64,000 nt of DNA from Nocardioides sp. CER19 (GTDB lineage Bacteria; Actinomycetota; Actinomycetes; Propionibacteriales; Nocardioidaceae), in assembly GCF_029846275.1 (NCBI RefSeq), contig NZ_JARVWS010000001.1:1672028-1736027 (forward strand). Direction: 5' to 3'. How positions within the stretch are numbered: the stretch's first letter is position 1; each line of letters starts with the position of its first letter. Shown here in pieces: positions 50,676 through 59,475 of the stretch. Under the pieces are notes generated by a model. It saw only the letters and a program-made list of their open reading frames with translations, ran no database searches and had not been told where the DNA came from. A program made the translations under genes and the position numbers.

Positions 50676-50757
50676 TCGAGAGCGGGACCGCCGCGGCCCC
50701 GGATCGGTGAGCATGGGGGACGTTCCACCCGACAGCCGATCGAAGGAGGCGGCGACC

Positions 50758-52092
50758 ATGGCCCGCCACGGTGTCCCGGGGCCGCGCTCGCGAGCGGTCC
50801 CTACCCGGCGCCGCATCGTGCTGGCCGGCGTGGCGTGCGGCATGCTGGGGGTCATCGTCATCCTCGCGCTGACGCAGCACGACAGTTCGCAACGTTCGAC
50901 CGCATTGCTCGATCTCTCCTCCGCGCTGGCCAGGGGCAGCAGCACGAGCGGCCCCACGACGGACCAGGCCGACCGCTTCGTGCAGTCGCAGCTGGTGTAC
51001 CTCAACTCCCGGGGCTTCGAACGCACGGTCCTGGCCATCAGCGACGCACCCGCGGGGACGTCGGTCAGCGCCTCGCAGGTCGGGTCGACCAATGTCGTGC
51101 AGATCTCCGCCACCGCGCCGAACAGGGCGGCGGCCGTCCATGCGGCTGACGCCGCCGTCAGCGCCTACAGGGCGCATCGCAGGCAGGTGGTGAACCAGGC
51201 CGACGCTCTCGCCGCCGCGGGCGGCACGGTCATGGAGGACGCGCGGGACGCCGGTGCGAAGCCCACCACCTCACGGCCCCTGGTGCTCGGGGTGGGGCTG
51301 GCCGCCGGGGTGTTGCTCGGTCTGGTGGTCGCCGCGCTGCCCCTCCTGCTCGCACGGCGCGAGTGGTCGGAGGAGGAGGCTTCGGACGCGGACTCGGACG
51401 TGGCCGTCGCGGCGCCGGCGCTGCCGACCGCCTCCGAGGACTGGCGAGACGGGCTCCTCGAGCGGCCGTCGGACGACCCGCTGGAGTGTGCCAGTCGGCT
51501 GCTCAGCGCCCGGCTCGTGGAGCAGATGTCGGCGCCGCGCCCGCTCGTCGTGGTCGGTGCCACCTCCGGCGTCGGCGCCAGCTTCGTGGCCGTCAACCTG
51601 GCCACCGCGTTCGCGCGTCGCGGCAGGACGGTGCTGATCGCCGCCGGCGACGTCAGGAACGGGACGGTAGGCCGCTGGTTCAACCTCCCTCCGGACGCTC
51701 AGAGCCTGCTGCACGTGGCCCGGACGGACGCGGTGAGCGCGGTGGAGTCGGCACTGTGCGAGACCCCCGTCTCCAACCTCTTCGTCCTGCCGGTCTCCCC
51801 GTCGGCGCGGTGGGACCAGATGGAGCAGGCGCTGTCAGGGAGCGCCGTGTCGTTGCTGCTCCACGCGGGCTGGCGTGTCGTGATCGACTGTCCTCCGGCC
51901 ACCCAGTCGACGGCCGTCTTCGAGGTGAGCAGGTGCGACCCGGTCGTGGTCCTGGTCGTGGATCGTGACGTCACCACACCCGAGGAGCTGACGGCGGCGT
52001 TCGACCAGCTGCCCGGCGACGGCTCGGCGGCGACCGTCGTGGTCAACGAGCGGCCAGCGGGGGGACGGCGGACGGAACGGGACGTCGGCTGA
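50758..52092 (+). CDS. Wzz/Wzc-like chain-length and tyrosine-kinase-like protein with degenerate P-loop
   Basis: This 444-residue protein has the architecture of actinobacterial Wzz-Wzc fusions: a first membrane helix (about residues 20-40), a short extracellular loop of about 140 residues, a second helix near 180-205, and a cytoplasmic ParA/BY-kinase-like domain. The Walker A site reads GATSGVGASF, with Ala where the essential Lys should be, while VVIDCPPA resembles the second Walker motif. No Tyr-rich tail is seen. ATG at 50758 has AAGGAGG eight bases upstream. It likely controls chain length without kinase activity. Confidence 0.8.
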   Translation: MARHGVPGPRSRAVPTRRRIVLAGVACGMLGVIVILALTQHDSSQRSTALLDLSSALARGSSTSGPTTDQADRFVQSQLVYLNSRGFERTVLAISDAPAGTSVSASQVGSTNVVQISATAPNRAAAVHAADAAVSAYRAHRRQVVNQADALAAAGGTVMEDARDAGAKPTTSRPLVLGVGLAAGVLLGLVVAALPLLLARREWSEEEASDADSDVAVAAPALPTASEDWRDGLLERPSDDPLECASRLLSARLVEQMSAPRPLVVVGATSGVGASFVAVNLATAFARRGRTVLIAAGDVRNGTVGRWFNLPPDAQSLLHVARTDAVSAVESALCETPVSNLFVLPVSPSARWDQMEQALSGSAVSLLLHAGWRVVIDCPPATQSTAVFEVSRCDPVVVLVVDRDVTTPEELTAAFDQLPGDGSAATVVVNERPAGGRRTERDVG

Positions 52093-52952
52093 TGGCCCCG
52101 CGTCTCAGCCTCGTGGTCACGACGATCGGGCGGGTGCCGGAGATCGTCCGACTGGCCCGCTCGGTCCAGGCCTCGCCTGCGGCTGGCGACGCGGAGCTCG
52201 TGGTGGTCGACCAGAGCCCGGACGGACGGGCCGTGCACGCGGTCGAAGAGCTCGACCTCGCCGTCCCCGTGCGGGTCGCGACGTCCCGCCGTGGTGTCTC
52301 GGTCGGCCGGAACGTCGGGCTGACGCTGGCCGAGGGCGACCTCGTCGGCTTTCCCAATGACAACAGCTGGTACCCGCCCGCCACACTGCCCGCGCTGATC
52401 GATCGCTTCGATGGCGACCCCCGGCCGGACGGCGTGATGGCGCTCGTGTCGACGGCCGACGGGCGGCCCGCCATGCTGCGCTGGCTGCAGCGCAGCGGCC
52501 CCGTCGGGCGGCTGACCGTGCACCGCGCCGTCGTCTCACCGGGGCTGTTCCTCCGCCGGCGGCTCGTGGAGGAGCTCGGGGGTTTCGACGAGCGGATCGG
52601 CACGGGAGCGCCAGGACCCGCCCAGTCCGGCGAGGAGTCGGACCTGGTGCTGCGGGCCCTCGACCGCGGGGCCCGCGTCGTCCTGGACCGTGGGCTGGTG
52701 GTGCACAACGACGACCCACGCGACCGGCCGGACGACCGGTTCGTCACCAAGATGGCCGGTTATGGCGTCGGACAGGGGCTCCTGTGGCGCCGGCATGCGC
52801 TGCCGCTGCCGCTGCTGGCCGCCCTGGTCGCCCGGAAGCTCGTCGCCGCGCCGGTGCGGGCTGCGCACGGCCAACGCCTCCTGGCTCGTTCCGACCTGGC
52901 CTGGGCGCGAGGGTGCGTCGTCGGCTACCTGTCCCGAGAGTCCGCACCATGA
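52092..52952 (+). CDS. Glycosyltransferase family 2
   Basis: This 286-residue GT-A enzyme begins LSLVVTTIGRVPEIVRLARS and has the family core SVGRNVGLTLAEGDLVGFPND, where NDN stands at the metal-binding DxD position. A C-terminal basic-hydrophobic segment may touch the membrane. It should transfer a sugar to the lipid-linked intermediate. ATG overlaps the previous stop by one base (TGATG), and the gene overlaps the next by 4 bp. Confidence 0.88.
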   Translation: MAPRLSLVVTTIGRVPEIVRLARSVQASPAAGDAELVVVDQSPDGRAVHAVEELDLAVPVRVATSRRGVSVGRNVGLTLAEGDLVGFPNDNSWYPPATLPALIDRFDGDPRPDGVMALVSTADGRPAMLRWLQRSGPVGRLTVHRAVVSPGLFLRRRLVEELGGFDERIGTGAPGPAQSGEESDLVLRALDRGARVVLDRGLVVHNDDPRDRPDDRFVTKMAGYGVGQGLLWRRHALPLPLLAALVARKLVAAPVRAAHGQRLLARSDLAWARGCVVGYLSRESAP

Positions 52953-54340
52953 CCCTGCAACAGCCGCGCCCCGCTGTCCGCGCCTTGCGCCGGCGCCACC
53001 GGTTGCCGCCGCTCGGGCTGTGGTGGCTCTCGCCGGTGGGCGCTGTGCTGCTCGTGCTGCCGGCCTCCCTGATCGGCGCCTGGCTGATCGGCGACGCGCG
53101 TTACCGCACCGACTGGCGCACTCCGAAGGAGCTCACCGACTCCTTCACGGTGCTCATGCTGCTCGGCCTGGTCGCCTTCGTGGTCGCCGCCGGCTGGTGG
53201 CAGCTGCGCGGTGGCGAGGTGTGGCGGGGGCGGTGGCCCGTGCTGTCGGAGGACGCGCGTGCCGTCATGACCCTGGCGGCCACCTGGACCTTCCGCGGGA
53301 CGCTCTTCGGCTACCTGGCGCTGGGGGCGATCGGCGTCGCCCGAGGGGTGCCGCCGAGTGTGCTCGTCACAGCAGCGACGTCCTTCTCCACCGACGACTC
53401 CATCAAGTCGGCGTTCGCGCCGATCGCCGGGGTCTCGTCGTTCACCCAGCTGGGGATCGCGCACACGGTCCTGGCCGGACTGCTGCTGCGCCCGCGCCGG
53501 GACCGGGCGTGGACACGGACCGACCGGCGAGTCCGGCGCCAGCTGGCGGTCGTCCTCCTGCTCGCGCTGGCCCGCGCCTTCCTGCTCAGCGAGCGGCTCG
53601 CGGTGTTGGAGCTGGTGGTGCCGCTGGTGGCGATCGGCGCGCTGCGGTTGTCCGTGGCGACCCGGCCCGCCGTACGGCGAGCGGCCCGCCTGGCGCCCGT
53701 GGTGCTGGCGCCGCTGCTGCTCGCCGTCTTCGCCCTGTTCGAGTACACGCGCAGCTGGAACTTCTACCGAAACTCCGGTGCCACGTCGTTCTGGGACTTC
53801 GTCGTCGTCCGGTTCGCCGGCTACTACGCGACGGCCTACAACAACGCCGCGATCCTCTACGAGCACGGGCGGTTCCCCGGCCGGCTGCCGTACTGGGTCG
53901 TCGAGTTCTTCTGGACGGCACCCGGGATCTCGCAGCTGGACCTCTACGGGCGCCTCGCCGGCGGCGAGGCCGAGCAGAGCGCCTTCACCGCCACCCAGCA
54001 GTACGGGAACCCGGAGTTCAACAACCCCGGGGGGCTCGGCGTGCCCTTCGTCGACCTCGGCGCCCTCGGCGGGCTGGCCTTCATGGCCGCCCTCGGCGTG
54101 CTGTGCGGCTGGGTCTGGGCGCGGCTCCGCGCCGGCCGGCCGAGCGGCATGCTGCTCTACCCCGTCTTCCTCGTCGGCCTCTACGAGCTCCCGCGCTACC
54201 TCTACCTGACCGAGGGCCGCGTGCTGCCGGCGCTCGTCGTGCTGATCCTCGTCGCGCGACGGCTCGAGCGAGGTCGGGCCGCCGACGTCACCCTGCGGGT
54301 ACGCCGCGCCCTGGGCCGCCGACCTCGGGTGACGACGTGA
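52949..54340 (+). CDS. Wzy-like polysaccharide polymerase (multi-span membrane protein)
   Basis: This 463-residue protein has about 10-12 hydrophobic segments with a larger loop in the second half containing YYATAYNNAAILYE and TQQYGNPEFNNPGG. Size, topology and position between glycosyltransferases suggest the O-antigen polymerase that joins repeat units outside the membrane. Sequence signatures for Wzy are weak by nature, so the call rests on topology and context. ATG at 52949 overlaps the preceding stop (ATGA). Confidence 0.7.
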   Translation: MTLQQPRPAVRALRRRHRLPPLGLWWLSPVGAVLLVLPASLIGAWLIGDARYRTDWRTPKELTDSFTVLMLLGLVAFVVAAGWWQLRGGEVWRGRWPVLSEDARAVMTLAATWTFRGTLFGYLALGAIGVARGVPPSVLVTAATSFSTDDSIKSAFAPIAGVSSFTQLGIAHTVLAGLLLRPRRDRAWTRTDRRVRRQLAVVLLLALARAFLLSERLAVLELVVPLVAIGALRLSVATRPAVRRAARLAPVVLAPLLLAVFALFEYTRSWNFYRNSGATSFWDFVVVRFAGYYATAYNNAAILYEHGRFPGRLPYWVVEFFWTAPGISQLDLYGRLAGGEAEQSAFTATQQYGNPEFNNPGGLGVPFVDLGALGGLAFMAALGVLCGWVWARLRAGRPSGMLLYPVFLVGLYELPRYLYLTEGRVLPALVVLILVARRLERGRAADVTLRVRRALGRRPRVTT

Positions 54341-55467
54341 CCGGCCGCCCCCGGCGCTGGCTGCTGCTGGCCACGCACGTCCCCGCTTCGGGCTCAGGCG
54401 GCGGCATGGTCCGCTACTGCGTCGAGCTCGCGCGGGCGCTGTCGGCTCGACCCGATGTCGAGCTGCACCTGCTCTGCGCCAGGGAGGCGAGGGACTTCGC
54501 GACCTCCGTGGTCGGCACCGGGCACGTGCACGTGCTCCCCGGGCTGCCCGTCGTCGTGCGGTCGGTGATCGAGCGGAGTGGCCCGGCGGTGCTGCCGGTC
54601 CTCCGGCAGGAGTGGGACGTCGTCCACGGGGCCAAGCACCTGCTGCCGCGGCGGGCCGGGCGAGCGACCCGCGTGCTCACGGTGCACGACCTGAACCCCC
54701 TGGACCGGCCAGGAGACTTCGGCCCGGCCAAGCGGATGCTGCTGCGGCGACCGTACCTGGCCTCGATCGCCGATGCCGACGTGCTGGTGTGCGTCAGCGC
54801 CGCCACCCGCGGGCGGTTGTCGGCCTGGGCGCCCGATGCGGATCCGAGGTCGACGGTGGTGCACCTGGCCGCTTCCCCGACGTTGCTGGCGGCCGAGGGG
54901 CAACCGGTCGGCGAGGTGGCCGGGCGCAGGTTCGTCCTGGTGGTCGGCGACCCGTCGCCTCGCAAGAACCTCGACTTCGTCCTCCGGCTGTGGCCGCTGG
55001 TGGCGGCGGCGCGGCCCGACGCGACGCTGGCCGTCGTCGGTCCGCAGTCGTGGGGACCGACACGGTCGGCCGGCGTTGGTCGCCGGGCGGCCGATGGGCA
55101 GGTCGCCCTGCTGGGCCACCGCAGCGACCGCGAGCTCGCCTGGTTGTACCGGTCCGCCGCCGCCGTGTTGTGCCCCAGCCAGCTGGAGGGCTTCGGGCTC
55201 CCCGTCGTCGAGGCGGAGGCGCTCGGAGCGCCGGTCGTCATCTCGGACGACGCGGCCATGGGTGAGGTCGCCGGGCCGCGCACCGTCCGCATCTCGCCGC
55301 ACGACCCGGACGCCTGGAGGTCCGAGGTGCTCGCCGCCCTCGACAGGAGGCCGCCCGGCGTACGGACAGGTGCGGCAACCCAGCGGCACGGGCTGACGGC
55401 CCGGACGTGGCGCGACGTCGCCGCGGAGACGGTCGAGGCGGTCGAGGCGGTACGCCGTGGTGGTTGA
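54337..55467 (+). CDS. Glycosyltransferase family 4
   Basis: This 376-residue GT-B enzyme has the N-terminal loop SGSGGGMVRYCVELARAL, RVLTVHDLNPLDRPGDF, and C-terminal VVGDPSPRKNLDFVLRLW with EX7E-type LEGFGLPVVEAEALG, typical of mannosyl/rhamnosyltransferase-like family 4 members. GTG at 54337 in a GTGA overlap with the polymerase gene was chosen. It overlaps the next small gene by 11 bp. Its sugar donor is unknown. Confidence 0.9.
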   Translation: MTGRPRRWLLLATHVPASGSGGGMVRYCVELARALSARPDVELHLLCAREARDFATSVVGTGHVHVLPGLPVVVRSVIERSGPAVLPVLRQEWDVVHGAKHLLPRRAGRATRVLTVHDLNPLDRPGDFGPAKRMLLRRPYLASIADADVLVCVSAATRGRLSAWAPDADPRSTVVHLAASPTLLAAEGQPVGEVAGRRFVLVVGDPSPRKNLDFVLRLWPLVAAARPDATLAVVGPQSWGPTRSAGVGRRAADGQVALLGHRSDRELAWLYRSAAAVLCPSQLEGFGLPVVEAEALGAPVVISDDAAMGEVAGPRTVRISPHDPDAWRSEVLAALDRRPPGVRTGAATQRHGLTARTWRDVAAETVEAVEAVRRGG

Positions 55468-56002
55468 CGCACGGGGTGCTGAGCTGTCGGCGGTGGCCGG
55501 TGGGATCTCCACGGTCAGCGGGGTCTCGCCAGGCTCCGCGCCGATCCGGGTGCTGCACGTGCACGGGCACGCGGACGCGGCTCGTGCCCGCGACATGGCC
55601 AGCGACGAGCGGGCGCTCGGGTGGCCGGTCACCGTCCGTGGTCTCGTCCGGGGGCTGGTGGCGCTGCGTCGGGACGAAGCGGTGGTCGTGGTGCTCCACG
55701 GCCGGGTCGCCGGCCTGCTCGGTCGGCTGCGGCTGCGCGGCACGCGCACCACGGTGCTGGTCCCGAGCCCGGGGACGTGGGGGAGGGCGGCTCTCCTCGA
55801 GCGCCTCACCGCCCGTTGGGCCAACGTCGTGCTGCTGCCCGGCCCGGACGAAGCGGCGGCCGGCGTACGCAAGGGTCTGTGGGTGCCACCGTTCGTCGTC
55901 GGCGAGTCGGCGGAGCTCCGCGCGGCCGTCCTCGCGCGTGCCCAGGCCTTCGGGCGGCCGAGCAGCGCGACTCCTGCCGACCCGCGCAGAGGCAGGCGAT
56001 GA
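55457..56002 (+). CDS. Unrecognised small protein, possible half glycosyltransferase
   Basis: This 181-residue protein has no clear family. The core IRVLHVHGHADAARARDMAS and later VVLHGRVAGLLGRLRLRGTRTTVLVPSPG look like the N-terminal Rossmann half of a GT-B glycosyltransferase, but the nucleotide-sugar half is missing. There is no signal peptide or membrane helix. It lies wholly inside the EPS operon with overlaps on both sides and has no frameshift, so it is probably expressed. GTG start; function unknown. Confidence 0.6.
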   Translation: MVVDARGAELSAVAGGISTVSGVSPGSAPIRVLHVHGHADAARARDMASDERALGWPVTVRGLVRGLVALRRDEAVVVVLHGRVAGLLGRLRLRGTRTTVLVPSPGTWGRAALLERLTARWANVVLLPGPDEAAAGVRKGLWVPPFVVGESAELRAAVLARAQAFGRPSSATPADPRRGRR

Positions 56003-57243
56003 CCATGGCCGACGAACCGCGCCGCCGGTGGACCGCTGTCGCGGTGGCCCTCGTCCTGCTGACCGCGGTGACCGCCGGTGCGGCGCACTGCACCTCCCCG
56101 GACGCCACGGCGCAGAGGCGAGAAGGTGGTGGCGTCCCCTCCCGTCCGGCCGAGGAAGGTGCGCGGCTGCCCACCCCGACGTCGGGCCGGGTGGTGAACG
56201 CGCTGGAGGTCGGTGCCGTCGGCGACGGACGTGCCGACGACACCTCCGCTCTGCAGCACGCTCTTGCCGGGCTCTCCGAGGGCGACGCGCTCGAGCTCCC
56301 CGCCGGGCACACGTTCACCCACAGCCGGGTGCTGCGTCTCCGCACCCCGGGCATCACGATCACGGGCGGGGGCACGCTGCTGGCGACCGACGAGCGGGCG
56401 TCCGCGCTCGAGGTCGCCGCCGACCGGATCACCGTCTCGCGGGTCACCGTGGCCACCGCGCACGCCACGCAGCGCTGGGCCGCCCCGGAGCAGAGCGGGA
56501 TCTGGCTGAACGGGCACAGCGACATCACACTCACCGACGCCACCGTGGCCGGCTCGGGCTCGGCCGGCGTCTTCGTCCAAGGCACCCAGCACTTCACGCT
56601 GACCCGCGTGACGGTGCGCGACACCCGCTCCGACGGCATCCACATGACCGCTGGCGCCCGAGGCGGCCTGGTCACCGACCCGCTCACGGAGAACACCGGC
56701 GACGACGGAGTCGCGGTGGTGGCCTACCTCAGCGACGGCGCGCAGGCCGGCGACATCGACATCGTGGCGCCGCACGTGCACGGCCAGTCCCATGGCCGCG
56801 GAGTCAGCGTGGTGGGCGGCAGGAACGTGCAGATCACCGACGTCGACATCCGCGACAGCGCGGGGGCCGGCGTCTACGTCGCCTGCGAGCGCGGGCAGTT
56901 CCGCACGTACGTTCCGTCGGACGTCAGCGTCCGCGGCGGCACGATCGATGCCGCCAACCAGGACCCGACGGTCGACCACGGCTCGCTGCTCGTCTACAAC
57001 GGACAAGGACTCCGTGCGCTCCACGACGTGACGATGCGGAACCTGAGGATCCACGGCACCCGGGCCTCGGCCAGCTGGCAGGTGGGGCTGATCGCCGACG
57101 ACGACGGTCCCCTGCACCGGATCACCCTGGACGACCTCCACTTCACCGGTGACGGCCCGGCGAGGCTGCTCGCGACCAACACGGACGATCTCCGCTACCA
57201 GGCGACCGGCTGGACCGAGAACGGCGAGGCGGTGGACGAGTGA
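55999..57243 (+). CDS. Secreted right-handed beta-helix protein (pectate-lyase-like)
   Basis: This 414-residue protein has an N-terminal membrane segment or signal peptide (VAVALVLLTAVTAGAAHC, where the Cys could be a lipobox residue), a linker to about residue 65, then a parallel beta-helix. GAVGDGRADDTSALQHAL is the pectate lyase superfamily entry motif; many short repeats such as ITLTDATVAGSGSAGVFV and ITDVDIRDSAGAGVYV follow. It may be a lyase or hydrolase that trims the polysaccharide, or an epimerase. ATG at 55999 overlaps the previous stop; ATG at 56005 is an alternative. Confidence 0.82.
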   Translation: MTMADEPRRRWTAVAVALVLLTAVTAGAAHCTSPDATAQRREGGGVPSRPAEEGARLPTPTSGRVVNALEVGAVGDGRADDTSALQHALAGLSEGDALELPAGHTFTHSRVLRLRTPGITITGGGTLLATDERASALEVAADRITVSRVTVATAHATQRWAAPEQSGIWLNGHSDITLTDATVAGSGSAGVFVQGTQHFTLTRVTVRDTRSDGIHMTAGARGGLVTDPLTENTGDDGVAVVAYLSDGAQAGDIDIVAPHVHGQSHGRGVSVVGGRNVQITDVDIRDSAGAGVYVACERGQFRTYVPSDVSVRGGTIDAANQDPTVDHGSLLVYNGQGLRALHDVTMRNLRIHGTRASASWQVGLIADDDGPLHRITLDDLHFTGDGPARLLATNTDDLRYQATGWTENGEAVDE

Positions 57244-58301
57244 GAGCGCCATCGAACGGTGCCGCCCGACCGCGGGCAGCAGGGCTGATGCGACCGCGGC
57301 GAGGACTGCTCCTGCGGGACGGCACGGACGCCGGCGAGTGGGACGACCTCGTCCGAGGGCACCCGGACGGCACCCCGTTCCACCAGTGGGACTTCGTCAC
57401 CGTGCTGTCCGACGTACTGGGCCTGCCGGCGCGGATGGCCGTGGCCGAGGTCGACGGGCGGGCGGTCGGCGTCGTGCCCCTGCTCCTGCGGTTCCGCCGA
57501 CCGGTGGTGCTCGTCAACCAGGATCTGCCGATTCCCTACCTCGGCCCGCTGCTTCCACCGGACGTCGGCCTGCCCGAGGTGCTGACCGCGGTCCGCGGCT
57601 TCCTGCGCCCGCATCCGGTCCTGCTCTTCGAGGTCAGGTCGCGGCGCCCGTTCCCGGTGCCGTCGCGGTGGGGCTGGAAGCGCATCGACGGCTACACGTC
57701 CGCCGTCGTGCCGATCGCCGAGCAGGACGACGAGGACCTGATCGGCACCCTCTCCTACTCCCGGCGACAGCAGCTGAGGAGGGCGCTGCGCAACGGTCTG
57801 ACGACCGACAGTGCCACCCGCCAGGAGATCGCCGAGCGCATGACCGCATGGGCCAACGCGCCCTTCCTGCGACAGGGTGAGCCGGCCAGGTGGCCGGCCG
57901 GCGCCCACCTCGCGTTCTACGACCGGCTCGCGCCCACCGGCGCCTGCATCGCCACCGCGGTCCGCCGGGACGAGACCCTGGTCAGCCTGTCGCTCGACCT
58001 GGTGGCCCACGACCGGATCTACGGCTGGGAGGTGGGCCTGGGGGAGGACGGCCGCGCCGCCGGGGCGATGCTGGCCATCCAGTGGTCGTTGATGCGCCGG
58101 GCCCGGGATCTGGGGCTCCGCGAGCTCGACACGCTCGGGGCCCCCAACCCGGGGATCGAGAACTACAAGCGCAGCCTCGGCGCGGAGTTCCGACCGCGCG
58201 GCGTCGCGCGCTGGCGCTCGCCGGTGGTGGCGCTGGGCAAGCGCCTGGCGCGACCCGCCGGGCTGGTGCTCACAGGGGGCGCCGATGGTCATCGAGAGTG
58301 A
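57240..58301 (+). CDS. FemAB/BioF2-like GNAT-fold acyltransferase
   Basis: This 353-residue protein shows the GNAT_acetyltransf_6 or FemAB-like fold: HQWDFVTVLSDVLGLPARMAV, LSYSRRQQLRRALRNGLTTD, and the late AIQWSLMRRARDLGLRELDT followed by GAPNPGIENYKRSLGAE. These enzymes move acyl or aminoacyl groups and are recurrent in polysaccharide loci. GTG at 57240 overlaps the previous stop; ATG at 57288 is possible. Together with the ATP-grasp and FemAB genes that follow, it suggests amino-acid or acyl substituents on the glycan. Confidence 0.75.
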   Translation: MRAPSNGAARPRAAGLMRPRRGLLLRDGTDAGEWDDLVRGHPDGTPFHQWDFVTVLSDVLGLPARMAVAEVDGRAVGVVPLLLRFRRPVVLVNQDLPIPYLGPLLPPDVGLPEVLTAVRGFLRPHPVLLFEVRSRRPFPVPSRWGWKRIDGYTSAVVPIAEQDDEDLIGTLSYSRRQQLRRALRNGLTTDSATRQEIAERMTAWANAPFLRQGEPARWPAGAHLAFYDRLAPTGACIATAVRRDETLVSLSLDLVAHDRIYGWEVGLGEDGRAAGAMLAIQWSLMRRARDLGLRELDTLGAPNPGIENYKRSLGAEFRPRGVARWRSPVVALGKRLARPAGLVLTGGADGHRE

Positions 58302-59475
58302 GCGCCGGGCCGTCGTCCTGTTCGCAGACCTCGAGCCCTGGGAGAGCTTCCTGCAGTTCGCCGCTGCGCTGCGCCGCCGAGGCGTTCGCGTGGAGCGAGT
58401 CACCACCGCCGAGCGGTCGCTGGTCAGGCGTCTGAACGATCTGCTGCAGCGGCCGGTCTTCCACCGTACGTGGGCCGTCCTGCCGCGCGGGTCCGGAGGC
58501 CGGGCGCTCGTGGAGGAGCTGCTCGTCCGCCTCGGCCCCGAGGTGCGCGCGGTCGAGGCCGTCGACGTCCTGGCGTCGGCGCTGATCGGGTGCGCCGGCG
58601 TCCCTCGCAGGACCGGCAGCCCGGAGCGGGAGGGGCTGCTCTTCGACAAGCTGGAGATGAACGGCTTCGCGGTTGGCCAGGGCGTCCCCGTCCCGCCCGC
58701 GTGGCCAGCGGAGTCGGAGCACGGACTCGTCCCCCCGTTCGTGGTCAAACCCCGCCTGGGGTCCGGCGGTGGAGGGGTGGAGCTCGTGGAGGACGCCGAG
58801 GCGGCTGCGCGGCTCCGGCGAGTCGCCACGACCGACCCAGGCCGGTTGATGGTCCAGGAGCGGGTGCCGGGGGAGCTGGTGCACGTCGCGGGCGTGGCTC
58901 GAGCAGGTGGCGTCCTGGTGGCTGCCTGCTACCGGGCTGTCGGGTCGCCGTACGCCGCGTTCGGCCCGTCGGCCGAGGTGGTGACGCTCGACGACCCCGA
59001 GACCGTGGCGTCGGCGGCCGCGCTCCTCGTTGGCCTCGAGTACACGGGAGCCTTCTGCATCGACTTCGTCCGTTCCGGCGAGGGCCGCCCGTTGCTCATC
59101 GACGTCAACGCCCGCATCTTCGGCTCCTGGGCGGCCCTGCAGAGCGCCGGTCTCGACCTGGTCGGTGCCTACCTCGAGGCCTGGGGCATGGGCGAGCACA
59201 CCGCGACGGGCGCCCTGCCGCCGGGGCAGCGCCTCCACGTCCTGCCGCCGGACATGTCTCTGTCGGGGACCTCGATGGCCGCCGCCGTCGGCGTCCAGCT
59301 GCACGGCCTCGTCGCTGGGACACGCGAGCTCGGGGTGCGCTGGGGCGTCTCGCTGGCCGCCCGACTGGTGTGCGCGATCACGCTGCAGATGGTCCGTCGA
59401 GGGCGGAGCCGGGCGTCTCGACCGCCGCGACCACGGCGGCGAACGGTCCGGGCAACCGGAAGGGCGGCGTCGTGA
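58285..59475 (+). CDS. ATP-grasp ligase (carbamoyl-phosphate-synthase-like)
   Basis: This 396-residue protein has the ATP-grasp fold: a preATP-like N-terminal domain, lysine-containing FVVKPRLGSGGGGVELVED, adenine-contact VQERVPGELVHVAG, and the metal site FCIDFVRSGEGRPLLIDVNAR. Family enzymes join a carboxylate to an amine through an acyl phosphate. The C-terminus is basic. It overlaps the previous gene by 17 bp and the FemAB-like gene by 4 bp. Ligation of an amino acid to a uronic acid or sugar amine is a reasonable inference. Confidence 0.82.
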   Translation: MVIESERRAVVLFADLEPWESFLQFAAALRRRGVRVERVTTAERSLVRRLNDLLQRPVFHRTWAVLPRGSGGRALVEELLVRLGPEVRAVEAVDVLASALIGCAGVPRRTGSPEREGLLFDKLEMNGFAVGQGVPVPPAWPAESEHGLVPPFVVKPRLGSGGGGVELVEDAEAAARLRRVATTDPGRLMVQERVPGELVHVAGVARAGGVLVAACYRAVGSPYAAFGPSAEVVTLDDPETVASAAALLVGLEYTGAFCIDFVRSGEGRPLLIDVNARIFGSWAALQSAGLDLVGAYLEAWGMGEHTATGALPPGQRLHVLPPDMSLSGTSMAAAVGVQLHGLVAGTRELGVRWGVSLAARLVCAITLQMVRRGRSRASRPPRPRRRTVRATGRAAS

